From an uncultured Verrucomicrobiae bacterium (GTDB lineage: Bacteria; Verrucomicrobiota; Verrucomicrobiia; Limisphaerales; UBA1100), in assembly GCA_937775205.1 (NCBI GenBank), contig CALKBX010000022.1, positions 1 through 55,580 of the forward strand: 55,580 nt of DNA, in the 5' to 3' direction. Shown in pieces: positions 39,824 through 48,591 of this stretch. Every line of letters starts with the position of its first letter. Positions within the stretch are counted from its first letter, which is position 1. A program made the position numbers and the translations under genes. The notes beneath the pieces were generated by a model, which had not been told where the DNA came from, did not search any database, and saw only the letters and a program-made list of their open reading frames with translations.

Positions 39824-41092
39824 ATGCGAATTTTCCTAGCTGTATTTTCGATCCTCGGGTTCACCCTCCACGCGGAAAACTGGCCGATGTGGCGCGGTGG
39901 TTCCGGCCTCGGCATTAGCCACGAAAAAAACCTTCCCACGCGCTGGAACGCCACGGAAAATATTGCGTGGAAAATTCCGCTGCCCGCTCGCGGGAATTCC
40001 ACACCGATCATTTGGGGCGAGAAGATCTTTGTCACTCAGCCACTGGAAGAAAAACAGGAACGCGCCCTGCTTTGCTTCGACCGGCTTGACGGCAAGGAGT
40101 TGTGGCGCCGCACTATTAAGTACGCCGAGCCGGAGGAATCGCATCGCTCCAATCCTCATTGCAGCGAGTCGCCTGCCACTGATGGAGAGCGGGTGATTGC
40201 TATGCACGGTTCGGCCGGCGTGTTCTGCTACGACTTCAACGGCAAAGAACTGTGGAAACGCGACCTTGGCAAAATCAGTTTTGAATGGGGCTCCGCCGCC
40301 TCGCCGGTGATTCACGGCAACCTTGTTTATCTCTACCGCGGCCCCGATCCCAAGGCGCACTTGCTTGCGCTGGATAAACGCACGGGGAAGACCGTTTGGA
40401 AACTGAACGACCCCGCCGTGAGCATCACTGGGCGCACTGACGGTTTTCGCGGAAACAAAAGCCGCGAATGGATTTGCAGTTTCAGCACGCCCATCCTCGT
40501 GAAGACTGCCAACCGAGAGGCGTTGGTGATGAGCTACCCGGGCGGTCTTGCTGGCATTCATCCGCGCACCGGAAAATTCCTCTGGAATTGCGGCGGGCTC
40601 AATCCGTTGATTTATTCCTCGCCCATCGCGGGCGAAGGCGTGGTGGTGGGTATGGGCGGTTTTTTTGGCACCACCGTCGCTGTGCCCGCGGGTGGCAAGG
40701 GCGACATGTCCGCGCAAACTCTTTGGCGCGCCGTTCGCACACCCAACCGCCTTGGCAGCGGCGTGGTGCATGACGGCCACATTTATGTGCTCAACACCAA
40801 TGGCATTATGGAATGCCTCGAATTAAAAACCGGTAAAGTGAAATTCTCCGAGCGCGTGCGCGGTCGGGGAGGCAAACAGGAATCGTGGAGTTCAATGCTG
40901 TTGGCGGGAGACAAAATTTTCATTCCCAATCAATCCGGTGAGACGATTGTGATATTGGCTCAATCAAAATTTAAACTCATCGGAATCAATGCACTGGACG
41001 GCACGCTGACCAACAGCTCGTTGGCGGCATCGGAAGGGCAGTTTTTCCTGCGCACTCACAAACATTTGTGGTGCATCGGAAAACGGAAGTAA
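39824..41092 (+). CDS. PQQ-like beta-propeller secreted protein
   Basis: About 422 residues with a signal peptide (MRIFLAVFSILGFTLHA). The body is a series of propeller blades of the PQQ/outer-membrane BamB-like kind: NWPMWRGGSGLGIS at the start, then repeated motifs such as CFDRLDGKELWRR, CYDFNGKELWKRDL, LALDKRTGKTVWKL and IHPRTGKFLWNC. Such proteins are very common in PVC bacteria. No PQQ-binding residues or catalytic Asp can be named with confidence. Start chosen at the ATG at 39824 because the signal peptide begins there. Confidence 0.85.
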   Translation: MRIFLAVFSILGFTLHAENWPMWRGGSGLGISHEKNLPTRWNATENIAWKIPLPARGNSTPIIWGEKIFVTQPLEEKQERALLCFDRLDGKELWRRTIKYAEPEESHRSNPHCSESPATDGERVIAMHGSAGVFCYDFNGKELWKRDLGKISFEWGSAASPVIHGNLVYLYRGPDPKAHLLALDKRTGKTVWKLNDPAVSITGRTDGFRGNKSREWICSFSTPILVKTANREALVMSYPGGLAGIHPRTGKFLWNCGGLNPLIYSSPIAGEGVVVGMGGFFGTTVAVPAGGKGDMSAQTLWRAVRTPNRLGSGVVHDGHIYVLNTNGIMECLELKTGKVKFSERVRGRGGKQESWSSMLLAGDKIFIPNQSGETIVILAQSKFKLIGINALDGTLTNSSLAASEGQFFLRTHKHLWCIGKRK

Positions 41093-41094
41093 CA

Positions 41095-42558
41095 TCAATT
41101 CCCGCTGATCCCACCCGGAAGCCGGATTGTCGTCCGGTTGAGGGGCAGCGATTGGGAAGAACTGCTCGAGTAATTGTTCGTCAGCATTTGGGTTTGGATG
41201 ATTTGCGTCAGATAATTCCCAACCATCGGTGCCGTTTGCTGGATTGTCCAAGCGTTATTGGCCAGGTTGGTATCGCCGGTGGGCGCGCCCCACACGTTAA
41301 TGCTCGGATTCGAATAATAGCCCAATCGCGGCCCTGCCCCGTAAGCCATAATTGTGCGCAACGGATAGGTCTGCCCGTTTACGTTTGCGTTGAACCGCAT
41401 ACCATTGGAATTGGTGAACGCACCATTGACCCAACTACCGATGTCATTGGTGGCGTGTTGGCAACCGAGGTTGTGGCCGATCTCATGCGCGAACACAGAC
41501 GTGGGGGCGTACACCCCCTCAATCACCGACATGCCGTAACTCGGTGCGGGATTGAAGCTGGTAATCATCCAGCCAATGCCATGAAATAATTCGCCCGGGC
41601 TTGCGCCCACAAACATCGAAATTAAATCTGCGCGATACTGCTGCCGGAGCACATGCGCATTATACAAAACCCTGTCCGTGCCATACGTAAGCGCCTTGAG
41701 ATCTGTGCCCAAATCGCCGGTGGTGCGATAGTTGATCGGCCCAATGTGTGCGATGAGAAGTTTGGCGGTGATGGCGCTGCGCCGAAATGCGGCATTAACC
41801 TGCGCTACACTGAGCCGCGCGCGGGTTTCGATCCCCAGCAATCCGGTGCACTGTTTCTTGGCCTCAGGCGTGTAAAGAATCATGATGCTCATAATCGGCG
41901 GCCCCCAATTGACCGGCCCCACCAACACTTGCGTGGGCCATGGATTGGTCTGCGTGAGCACATGCGTGAACTGCGGAAACCCGTTTACACGATTGGTCAC
42001 CCCCCATTGTAGCTCGGGCATGATGGCCACATCGGCGTCCGGTGCCACTTCAACAGGCCGCGCGGCAAAATGCTCCTGCAAAGCGTGCGGCGTTTGCATC
42101 GCCAGCGAATCAAGCTCCACTACCGAGTGCTCGCCTTCTCCCGCATAGTTGATGAGAAACTGCCGACCATCGGGCAGCTCCACCATGCCGGCCAATGCGT
42201 CGTCCACCGTTACAAAAACCGCCATGCTGCGCGGCACGCCAATCACTTCGCCCATCACCTCCGTGCTGTTGCCGCTAGTAAACTCTGAATCCTCCAAACG
42301 AATCCGCACCGTCTCGCCGGAAAACAATTCCAACTCAATAATCCTGCCCCCTTCACGCACATCCTGCAACGCATCCGGATGTAATTTTACATGGCGAAAA
42401 CGTTTGGCGATTTTGTGTTCGGGAACCGTCTGCCAGTCGCGCGCCGCCGCCTCCTCCAAAACCAACCCCGGCCCTGGCTGCGTAGCGCGCCAAAGTTGAA
42501 GGCTGCCCACTACAAGAAAGGGCAACAAAATTAAGAGTGCTTTATATTGGCGCTTCAT
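41095..42558 (-). CDS. Secreted reprolysin-like metzincin protease
   Basis: 487 residues from the ATG at 42556-42558. An N-terminal membrane segment (ALLILLPFLVVGSLQLW) acts as signal or anchor. The zinc motif HEIGHNLGCQH (His358, Glu359, His362, His368) and the Met-turn IMAYG define the metzincin fold, closest to M12B/reprolysin-like families. About 200 residues before the catalytic part may be a propeptide. The C-terminal tail is rich in Asn and Ser. It probably cleaves proteins outside the cell. Confidence 0.88.
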   Translation of the reverse strand: MKRQYKALLILLPFLVVGSLQLWRATQPGPGLVLEEAAARDWQTVPEHKIAKRFRHVKLHPDALQDVREGGRIIELELFSGETVRIRLEDSEFTSGNSTEVMGEVIGVPRSMAVFVTVDDALAGMVELPDGRQFLINYAGEGEHSVVELDSLAMQTPHALQEHFAARPVEVAPDADVAIMPELQWGVTNRVNGFPQFTHVLTQTNPWPTQVLVGPVNWGPPIMSIMILYTPEAKKQCTGLLGIETRARLSVAQVNAAFRRSAITAKLLIAHIGPINYRTTGDLGTDLKALTYGTDRVLYNAHVLRQQYRADLISMFVGASPGELFHGIGWMITSFNPAPSYGMSVIEGVYAPTSVFAHEIGHNLGCQHATNDIGSWVNGAFTNSNGMRFNANVNGQTYPLRTIMAYGAGPRLGYYSNPSINVWGAPTGDTNLANNAWTIQQTAPMVGNYLTQIIQTQMLTNNYSSSSSQSLPLNRTTIRLPGGISGN

Positions 42559-42895
42559 CGTGATCGGTCTCAGTCGCAAAACACTTGGCAACCTACCACC
42601 CATCCGCCGGCGCGCAAGGTGAAAGTGCCTTGAACCCAATCCTCAATCCCTGAAACATTTCGGTAACAACACAACTTAAGCCCTGTTTTACTGAGCAAAA
42701 ACAAAAACAAATATCGGTAACAACAAACAGAAAACACAGAATATTGAAGCCCCGTTTTGAACCGCCAAGTCACAAAGACACCAAGTTCTTCAAATTTGTT
42801 TTCCTTGGCATCTTTGTGCCTTGGTGGTTCCATTGGTTTCCCTCCGTGAACAGCTTTCAGTTGCGCTCAACCGTCCCCGCCCTCAGCCTCGGCGC
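42559..42895. other. Intergenic region with repeats, no gene
   Basis: 337 nt between the protease start and the S1/P1 nuclease start. I see no convincing gene. It is AT-richer than its surroundings. It holds two imperfect copies of TGTTGTTACCGA[AT]AT on the minus strand, about 55 nt apart (around 42660 and 42715), and the inverted repeat listed at 42759-42830. Promoters for both flanking genes must lie here, but I cannot place them. Confidence 0.6.
42759..42830. repeat. 27-bp inverted repeat of the 'accgccaag...cacaaagacaccaag' kind
   Basis: The left arm 42759-42785 and right arm 42804-42830 match over 27 positions with four mismatches; an 18-nt spacer separates them. The sequence type (GAACCGCCAAG, CACAAAG, CCAAG) resembles widespread intergenic repeats made of 'CCAAGNCNCAAAG' words. 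It lies 66 nt before the S1/P1 nuclease start. Confidence 0.8.
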
Positions 42896-43909
42896 ATGAA
42901 GTACCCACGCAGCTTGTTCACGGTCGCCGCCGCGCTCTTGTTTACCCTCACCGCTCACGCTTGGGATTACGAGCGCCACCGGCTCATAAACGACCTCGCC
43001 CTCACCACGTTGTCCAAGGAATTCCCCGCCTTCGTCCGCCTCCCCGCCAACCGCGAGCGCATCCTCTTCCTCAGCGGCGAACCCGATCGCTGGCGCAACA
43101 ACCGCGACCGAGCCCTGCGCCATCTCAACAGCCTGGACCATTACTTCGATCTCGAAGACCTCGCGCCCTACCAAATCAAGCCCGCCGACCTCAGCCATTT
43201 CCGCTACCGCTACGTCGAACAAATGGCAAACGCCCGCGCCCGCCTTAAGCTCGAACTCCCCGAAGCCAACTCCGACCACATCAAAGGCCACCCCGGCTTC
43301 CTCCCCTGGGCCATCAACGAAAACTACCTCAAACTCGTCAGCGCATTTTCCTACCTCAAAGTTTATGAAAAAATGGGAACCGAAGAAGAAAAAGCCAACG
43401 CCCGCGCCAACGTCATTTACCGAATGGGAATCCTCAGCCACTACGTCGGCGACGCCGCCCAACCCCTCCACACCACCAAACACTTCAACGGCTGGGTAGG
43501 CGACAACCCAAAAGGCTACACCACCAGCCGTCGCTTCCACTCCTGGATCGACGGCGGCTTCTTCAAAGCAACCCAAGCCCCCGACCTCGCCGCCCTCGCC
43601 AGCGCCCTGCGCCCCGCCAAACTCATCGTACGCCCGCCATCCCGCGACCTCGCCAGCGGCCACTTCCAATACGCCCTCAACTACATCCTCGCCCAACACA
43701 AAAAGATGGAACCCCTCTATCAACTCGACAAAGAAAAAAAACTCAGCCCCGAAACCCCCGGCGCCGGAAAAATATTCTTAGAAACTCAACTAAAAACCGC
43801 CGCCCAAACCCTAGCCGACCTCTGGCAAACCGCCCAAACCGAAGCCCCCCCCGACCGCTACCTCCAAACCTACCTCGCCCAACGGCAGCTCCAACAGGAG
43901 GAAAAATAA
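42896..43909 (+). CDS. S1/P1 nuclease-family secreted protein
   Basis: 337 residues with a signal peptide ending AHA-WDYERH, so the mature N-terminus would begin with Trp, as in zinc-dependent S1/P1 nucleases and phospholipase C. The metal ligands can be recognised in WDYERHRLIND, HLNSLDHYFD, ILSHYVGDAAQPLHTTKHFNG and the Asp/His set. Likely cleaves nucleic acids or phospholipids outside the cytoplasm for phosphate. The stop lies one base before the encoded CCA of the convergent tRNA. Confidence 0.85.
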   Translation: MKYPRSLFTVAAALLFTLTAHAWDYERHRLINDLALTTLSKEFPAFVRLPANRERILFLSGEPDRWRNNRDRALRHLNSLDHYFDLEDLAPYQIKPADLSHFRYRYVEQMANARARLKLELPEANSDHIKGHPGFLPWAINENYLKLVSAFSYLKVYEKMGTEEEKANARANVIYRMGILSHYVGDAAQPLHTTKHFNGWVGDNPKGYTTSRRFHSWIDGGFFKATQAPDLAALASALRPAKLIVRPPSRDLASGHFQYALNYILAQHKKMEPLYQLDKEKKLSPETPGAGKIFLETQLKTAAQTLADLWQTAQTEAPPDRYLQTYLAQRQLQQEEK

Positions 43910-43910
43910 T

Positions 43911-43987
43911 TGGTGGGCCCGGCAGGACTTGAACCTGCAACCAACGCATTATGAGTGCGCTGCTCTAACCGATTGAGCTACGGGCCC
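43911..43987 (-). tRNA. tRNA with anticodon CAU (probably tRNA-Ile2, else elongator tRNA-Met)
   Basis: Perfect cloverleaf on the minus strand: 7-bp acceptor GGGCCCG/CGGGCCC, D-arm GCTC/GAGC, anticodon stem GCGCA/TGCGT with loop CTCATAA, variable loop TGGTT, T-arm GCAGG/CCTGC with loop TTCAAGT, discriminator A and an encoded CCA (43911-43913). The C4-G69 and C5-G68 pairs, and the resemblance of the variable and T-arms to E. coli tRNA-Ile2, favour the lysidine-modified AUA-reading tRNA over elongator Met. It is not an initiator. The last 23 bases of the upstream permease gene run into its D-arm. Confidence 0.96.
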
Positions 43988-45086
43988 AGAGGGCGGGTAG
44001 TTGTGGCGGAACTGGGAGGGGTTTGGGAAGGTTTTCAGTTTCACGCGCGCGGGGTGTGCGGGCCAATTTCCTCTGGGCGGTTCGAGCTTTACGATTGCGG
44101 CGGCGGTGCCAGTGGGCGAGGAGGCCGTCGTAGGGGCTGAGGAGCCAGGCGAGGCAAAAGAGGCCCATGCCGGCGACGACGAAGGCGCCGGCGATTGAGC
44201 AGTTCAACCAAGTGGCAAGATGAAATCCCATGAGTGTGCCAAGGGCGGCGTGGAGCACGGTGAGGGCAAGGATGACGGGCAAACGGGCGGAGAGTAAATG
44301 GGCAGTGGCGCCGGGGAGGATGAGCATGGCCACGACGAGGATGGCGCCGACGGATTCGAAGGCGCTGACGACGACCACGGATAGGAGGGCCATGAGGGCA
44401 TAATGAACGACGGTGGCGTTGATGCCGAGGGAGAAGGCGAGCGCGGGGTCGAAGGAACTGACGAGGAGTTCTTTGTAAAAAATCCACACGAGCAATGCCA
44501 CGGCGAGGGCAACAAAGCCCATGCGAATGACGTCGGGCGCCATCACGAGTTCGTTGCCGCGCAGGTACACTTCGGACATCGGCAGCTTGTCGACGGCACC
44601 GGCGAGTGCGGGGGCGAGGGTTAACTTAAATTGTTCCAACGGCACAAGGGCTACTTCGCCGTACAGCACGCACTCGGTATCGATATGCACTTTACCGGAT
44701 TTCATACTAATGAGAATGACGCCGAGGGCGAAGAGGCTGGTGAAGGCGATGCCGATGGCGGCGTCTTGTTTCACGCGGGTGTAGCGGTGGATGATTTCGA
44801 TAATGAGTGTGGCGGCCAAACCGGCGAGAAGTGCAGCGATGAAAAGGGTGGGGGTGTCCAACTGTAGAGCAAGCACAACAGCGACGCCGATGCCGGCGAG
44901 CACGCTGTGGCTGATGGCGTCGCCGACGAGCGCCATTCGGCGCAGGATGAGATAGTTGCCGAGCAACCCGCAAGCGGTGGCGACGAAGAAACCCATTAGC
45001 ACAATCCACAGGGTGGACTTGAGGCCGGTGGTCCACGGGGCGACCACGTGCTGCTGCCATTCAAATGCGGGGATCAGTTCGTTCAT
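43965..45086 (-). CDS. Metal ABC transporter permease (TroD/MntD-like)
   Basis: 373 residues, an ABC-3 family membrane protein for Mn, Zn or Fe. Many hydrophobic helices; hallmark segments are LLGNYLILRRMALVGDAISHSVLAGIG and SFESVGAILVVAMLILPGATAHLLS-like text. After the last helix (GLFCLAWLLSPYDG) comes a basic Pro-rich tail of about 50 residues. The stop TAG is formed by the D-loop of the same-strand tRNA. The ATG overlaps the previous gene's stop by 4 nt. Confidence 0.9.
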   Translation of the reverse strand: MNELIPAFEWQQHVVAPWTTGLKSTLWIVLMGFFVATACGLLGNYLILRRMALVGDAISHSVLAGIGVAVVLALQLDTPTLFIAALLAGLAATLIIEIIHRYTRVKQDAAIGIAFTSLFALGVILISMKSGKVHIDTECVLYGEVALVPLEQFKLTLAPALAGAVDKLPMSEVYLRGNELVMAPDVIRMGFVALAVALLVWIFYKELLVSSFDPALAFSLGINATVVHYALMALLSVVVVSAFESVGAILVVAMLILPGATAHLLSARLPVILALTVLHAALGTLMGFHLATWLNCSIAGAFVVAGMGLFCLAWLLSPYDGLLAHWHRRRNRKARTAQRKLARTPRARETENLPKPLPVPPQLPALWARSSIG

Positions 45087-46540
45087 GGGCGCGGGGTGTA
45101 GCCGGTGACGGGCTCGGGCGGGCCAAAGGGGGCACTGCCGGTGGCGAGATCGGCGATGCCGGGGATTGACCGGCCATGCGGATCACGGGTGGCATGGTTC
45201 AAGGCGCGTTCGAGTTCGCGCACGGTTTCTTCGCCGAGTACGTGCTCGATGATCTCGGCGTCTTCGTGGACGTGGTCGGGCGCAATATGGGCTTCGTTGG
45301 TGAGGTACAGTTCCCAAAGGCGATGGTTGCGGACAATCTCGCAGGCGCGCTGCCAGCCATCGGGCGTGAGATGGATGGCGTCGCCATCATCGTGCAAGGT
45401 GGCAAAGTGATGTTGGCAAAGGGCACCGGATTGGGCGCGGGCTTCATCAAGGGTTTCGCGGCGGCGCTCGGCGAGTTCGCGCAGGGACACGCCTTCGCCC
45501 TCAAACTCCCGCGCTTCGAGCACATGATAAACCGCCTTCAAAGTGTTCTCGCGTTTCACTCGCGCAGAGCGGGATTTCTGCCGCCACCAACGCATCAGCA
45601 CGCCATGGCGCGGACCAAAAAAGAAGGCGAGCACAAACACCATCGTGGCGGCCATCACCATCAATGGGCCAGTGGGGATGTTGGTGGTGAGAAAAGAAAT
45701 GAACGCGCCCACCGCGCCGGCCATCACGCCGAACAACGCGGCCAAGCCGAGCAGCCGGTGCATGCGGTCGGTGAGTAAATACGCGGTGGCCGCGGGCGTG
45801 ATCAACATGGCGCTCACAAGCACCACCCCCACCGCACGCAAGGCTACCACCACGCTGAAGGCGAGCAGCAACGTGAGCGCGTAGTTGATGACGTTTACGG
45901 GAAACCCCGCCGCGCGCGCGAAGGCGGCATCAAAACTGGTGACCAACAGTTCTTTGTAAAACAAACCCACCAACAGCAACGCCAAGCCGGTGACCACGGC
46001 CATTAGAATAATATCCGCCCGACCGATGGAGGCGGCGGAACCAAAAAGGAATTCATCGAGCCCGCCTTTGTTGCCGGGCATTTTCTGGATGCGCGTGAGC
46101 AGACAAATGCCCACGGCAAAAAACGAGGCGAGCACAATGCCCAGCGCGGTGTCTTCCTTGAGCCGAGTGGTTTGCCGAATGAGCGCGACCATCGCGCCGC
46201 CGAGCAATCCGGCGAGCGTGGCACCAATGAAAATAGCGACGGGATCTTTGTCCATGTTCCACAAAAAACCCAGTGCCACGCCGGGCAGTACGGCGTGCGA
46301 AAGGGTGTCTCCAAACAGCGCCATTTTCCGTACCACAATAAAGCCGCCCATGAGGCCGCAACTGATGCCGAGCAGGATGGAGCCGATGATGGCATAGCGC
46401 ACAGAGGGATCGCGGAAGCTGAAAAACCGCTTGGCTTGTTCGAGCACGGAGGTTTCGGAAATGTCGCCGATGCGGTCGGCCCACGCGGGCATGACGCTCG
46501 CGAGCAGGGCGAGCAGCACGATGGCGGGGAGATGGCGCAT
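45083..46540 (-). CDS. Metal ABC transporter permease fused to DtxR-like regulator
   Basis: 485 residues. Residues 1-22 look like a signal peptide (MRHLPAIVLLALLASVMPAWA). An ABC-3 permease domain follows (GGFIVVRKMALFGDTLSHAVLPGVALG through ITPAATAYLLTDR; about 45-300). From about residue 325 comes a soluble DtxR/MntR-like region. Its winged-helix part ends with HLTPDGWQRACEIVRNHRLWELYL. Metal-binding text follows: APDHVHEDAEIIEHVLGEETVRELE and HATRDPHGRSIP. The cytoplasmic domain could sense the metal that the transporter carries. Similar fusions are known in this family from memory; whether it binds DNA is unproven. Confidence 0.88.
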   Translation of the reverse strand: MRHLPAIVLLALLASVMPAWADRIGDISETSVLEQAKRFFSFRDPSVRYAIIGSILLGISCGLMGGFIVVRKMALFGDTLSHAVLPGVALGFLWNMDKDPVAIFIGATLAGLLGGAMVALIRQTTRLKEDTALGIVLASFFAVGICLLTRIQKMPGNKGGLDEFLFGSAASIGRADIILMAVVTGLALLLVGLFYKELLVTSFDAAFARAAGFPVNVINYALTLLLAFSVVVALRAVGVVLVSAMLITPAATAYLLTDRMHRLLGLAALFGVMAGAVGAFISFLTTNIPTGPLMVMAATMVFVLAFFFGPRHGVLMRWWRQKSRSARVKRENTLKAVYHVLEAREFEGEGVSLRELAERRRETLDEARAQSGALCQHHFATLHDDGDAIHLTPDGWQRACEIVRNHRLWELYLTNEAHIAPDHVHEDAEIIEHVLGEETVRELERALNHATRDPHGRSIPGIADLATGSAPFGPPEPVTGYTPRP

Positions 46541-46548
46541 GGCTTGGA

Positions 46549-47339
46549 TTAGGATTTTTCGCGCACGGCCTCGGCCACTTCGCTGAGGATGGTGAGCCGG
46601 CCGCCGTAGGTGCTTTGGAGGAGGTCGTATTTAAAAACTTCCTCGGTGGGGCCGAAGGCGACCACGCGCATATTGAGTAGAAGGAGGCTGTCGAAATATT
46701 CCTTGGCGGTGGGGAGATCGTGATGGACGACAAGCAGGGTTTTACCGCGCTCTTTCAGTTCGTGAAGAATGGCAACGATGGCCGACTCGGTGGCGGCGTC
46801 CACGCCCGCGAACGGTTCGTCCATGAAATAAATATCGCTCTCCTGCGCCAGGGCGCGCGCGAGGAAGACGCGCTGCTGTTGGCCGCCGGAGAGATTGGAA
46901 ATTTGCCGGTTTGCATAGGGCAGCATTTTTACTTTCTCCAAACAATCGCGGGCGATGTCGCGGTCGTGTTTTTTCGGGCGGCGCATGAGGCCGAGGTGGC
47001 CGTAGCGGCCCATGAGGACGACGTCCATCACGCTGACGGGGAAATCCCAATCGACCGATTCACGCTGAGGCACGTAACCGACTCGCTTGAGATTTTTTTT
47101 GATGGGCTCGCCAAAGACTTTTACCCAACCGCTATTGAGCGGCAACAGTCCCATCGCGGCTTTGATGAGGGTGGATTTGCCTGCGCCATTGGGGCCGATG
47201 ATGCCGACGAGTTGGCCCTTGGGAATCTCAAGATCGATGCCCCACAACACCGGCCGTTTGTGATAGGCGACCGTGAGGTCATGAAATTCCAGTGGCGGCG
47301 GTTCGTTCCGTCTGTCCCGTTTGTCCCGTGGGCGCTCAT
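46549..47339 (-). CDS. Metal ABC transporter ATPase (start unclear)
   Basis: ABC subunit for the two permeases. Walker A GPNGAGKST, signature LSGGQQQR, Walker B IYFMDEPFAGVD and the switch histidine in VVHHDLP are all intact. The expected start is the ATG at 47337-47339, which overlaps the porin stop (TAATG), but it is in another frame (MSAHGTNGTDGTN) than the domain (EPPPLEFHDLTVAY). A one-base change in the 9-bp GGGACA-type repeats between 47296 and 47330 would join them. The only in-frame alternative is a GTG at 47400 inside the porin gene. Confidence 0.85.
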
Positions 47340-48559
47340 TAAAAAGTGAATCCGGCGCGCAAGCCGAACACCAGCGCGTCACTGGTGGTTGTATCACCAC
47401 TCGGCCGATTGACCCATTGAATATCGGGCTGCAAATAAATGGCGGGGGTGAGTTGGATGCGATACGTGGCCTCGATCACCGCCTCGTGCGATTTCACAGC
47501 ATCGGTGATGTCCCCGGCATGTTTGGCGTAAATAAAGCCCAGACCGGCCACATCCTCATCGCGTCCGGGCAACAAGCCGGTGTAGCTCAAGCCGGTGTCG
47601 AACACCCAATGGAAGCGGCTACGATCGCGTTGGCCGGTGCCGAAGCGCACAAAGCTGCCGAGCCCTTGATCGCCTTCTTCGCGCCAAAGCATTTTGTCGG
47701 CAATACCGTACACGCCCCAGTTGCCTTCGCCGTTGGTGCCATCGTGTTTGGAAAATGACGTGCTGTGATGCCACGCGCCCACGCGATACCAACCGGGGAG
47801 GCCGGTGCCGTCGTCGGTATTAAAACCATTGCGGCCAATCTCGTAAAGACTGGTCCAGCCTTGGCCGTTGCCCAGTTCAAAATGGGTGCCGTGTTGGTTG
47901 ATGGTGGCATCGCCGCTGGCGCTGTCGAAGGTATCGCCATCGTACACCGCCGCTTGGGCGTACCACGCGTCGGTGAAATTTCGGCGATAGCGCAGGCCCA
48001 GCGCGGTAACGTTGAAGGCCGGGCCGGTGTTGAGCGTGTTGGCGGACCAAAACGCCGGTAGGCCAAAGGCGTCATTGAAAAACACGCCGCCGTATTCCGT
48101 GCCGCCGAATTCCTCCTCAGCCAAAAGATTGCCGAACCGCACGGAATTTTTGCCAACGGTTTTTTCGATCCACAATTCGTAAAGGCGTAAGCCGTCGTAA
48201 GCGTCCATATTGCTGACGGTCAGCTCATTGCCAACGTGTTTGCCGGTGGAGCTGGCGCCGTGGGTCCAGAGCGTGCTGATGCGAAAATCCGCACGGCTCC
48301 AGCCGGCGACCTTATCGAGATCGATATCCAGCGCACCGTAGCCAAGCCCATTGATGACCGTGCCCTTGCGCGTGCCGCCAGAAGCGTTGCGAAATACCTC
48401 GGCATCGTAGGTGAAAGAAAACTTGTAACCTTCCGCCGCCCAATCACTGCGTTTGCCGCCCCAGTCGCCGCTGAGTTGTTCGCGATCCCAAATTGTTTGT
48501 TGTGCGGACAACGTGAGCGCGCCGCAAAGGCAGACCATGCTGGCGATAATTTTTTTCAT
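47339..48559 (-). CDS. OprB-like outer-membrane porin
   Basis: 406 residues with a signal peptide (MKKIIASMVCLCGALTLSA) and a mature start QQTIWDREQLSGDWGGKR, a pattern of the OprB carbohydrate-porin family. It ends with the aromatic residue Phe (LVFGLRAGFTF), as outer-membrane barrels do, and alternating strands fill the length. Its place between the binding protein and the ATPase suggests it admits the metal, or a chelate, through the outer membrane. That is inference. Confidence 0.85.
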   Translation of the reverse strand: MKKIIASMVCLCGALTLSAQQTIWDREQLSGDWGGKRSDWAAEGYKFSFTYDAEVFRNASGGTRKGTVINGLGYGALDIDLDKVAGWSRADFRISTLWTHGASSTGKHVGNELTVSNMDAYDGLRLYELWIEKTVGKNSVRFGNLLAEEEFGGTEYGGVFFNDAFGLPAFWSANTLNTGPAFNVTALGLRYRRNFTDAWYAQAAVYDGDTFDSASGDATINQHGTHFELGNGQGWTSLYEIGRNGFNTDDGTGLPGWYRVGAWHHSTSFSKHDGTNGEGNWGVYGIADKMLWREEGDQGLGSFVRFGTGQRDRSRFHWVFDTGLSYTGLLPGRDEDVAGLGFIYAKHAGDITDAVKSHEAVIEATYRIQLTPAIYLQPDIQWVNRPSGDTTTSDALVFGLRAGFTF

Positions 48560-48591
48560 GCTTTGGAATTAAATTGAAGTCGGCGGTAGCG

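Noticed and set aside
42570..42833. 87-residue minus-strand frame in the 42.6-42.8 kb gap
   Set aside because: Its residues come from the repeats (KTGL and CCYR appear twice), it has no ribosome-binding site or domain, and the region looks non-coding.
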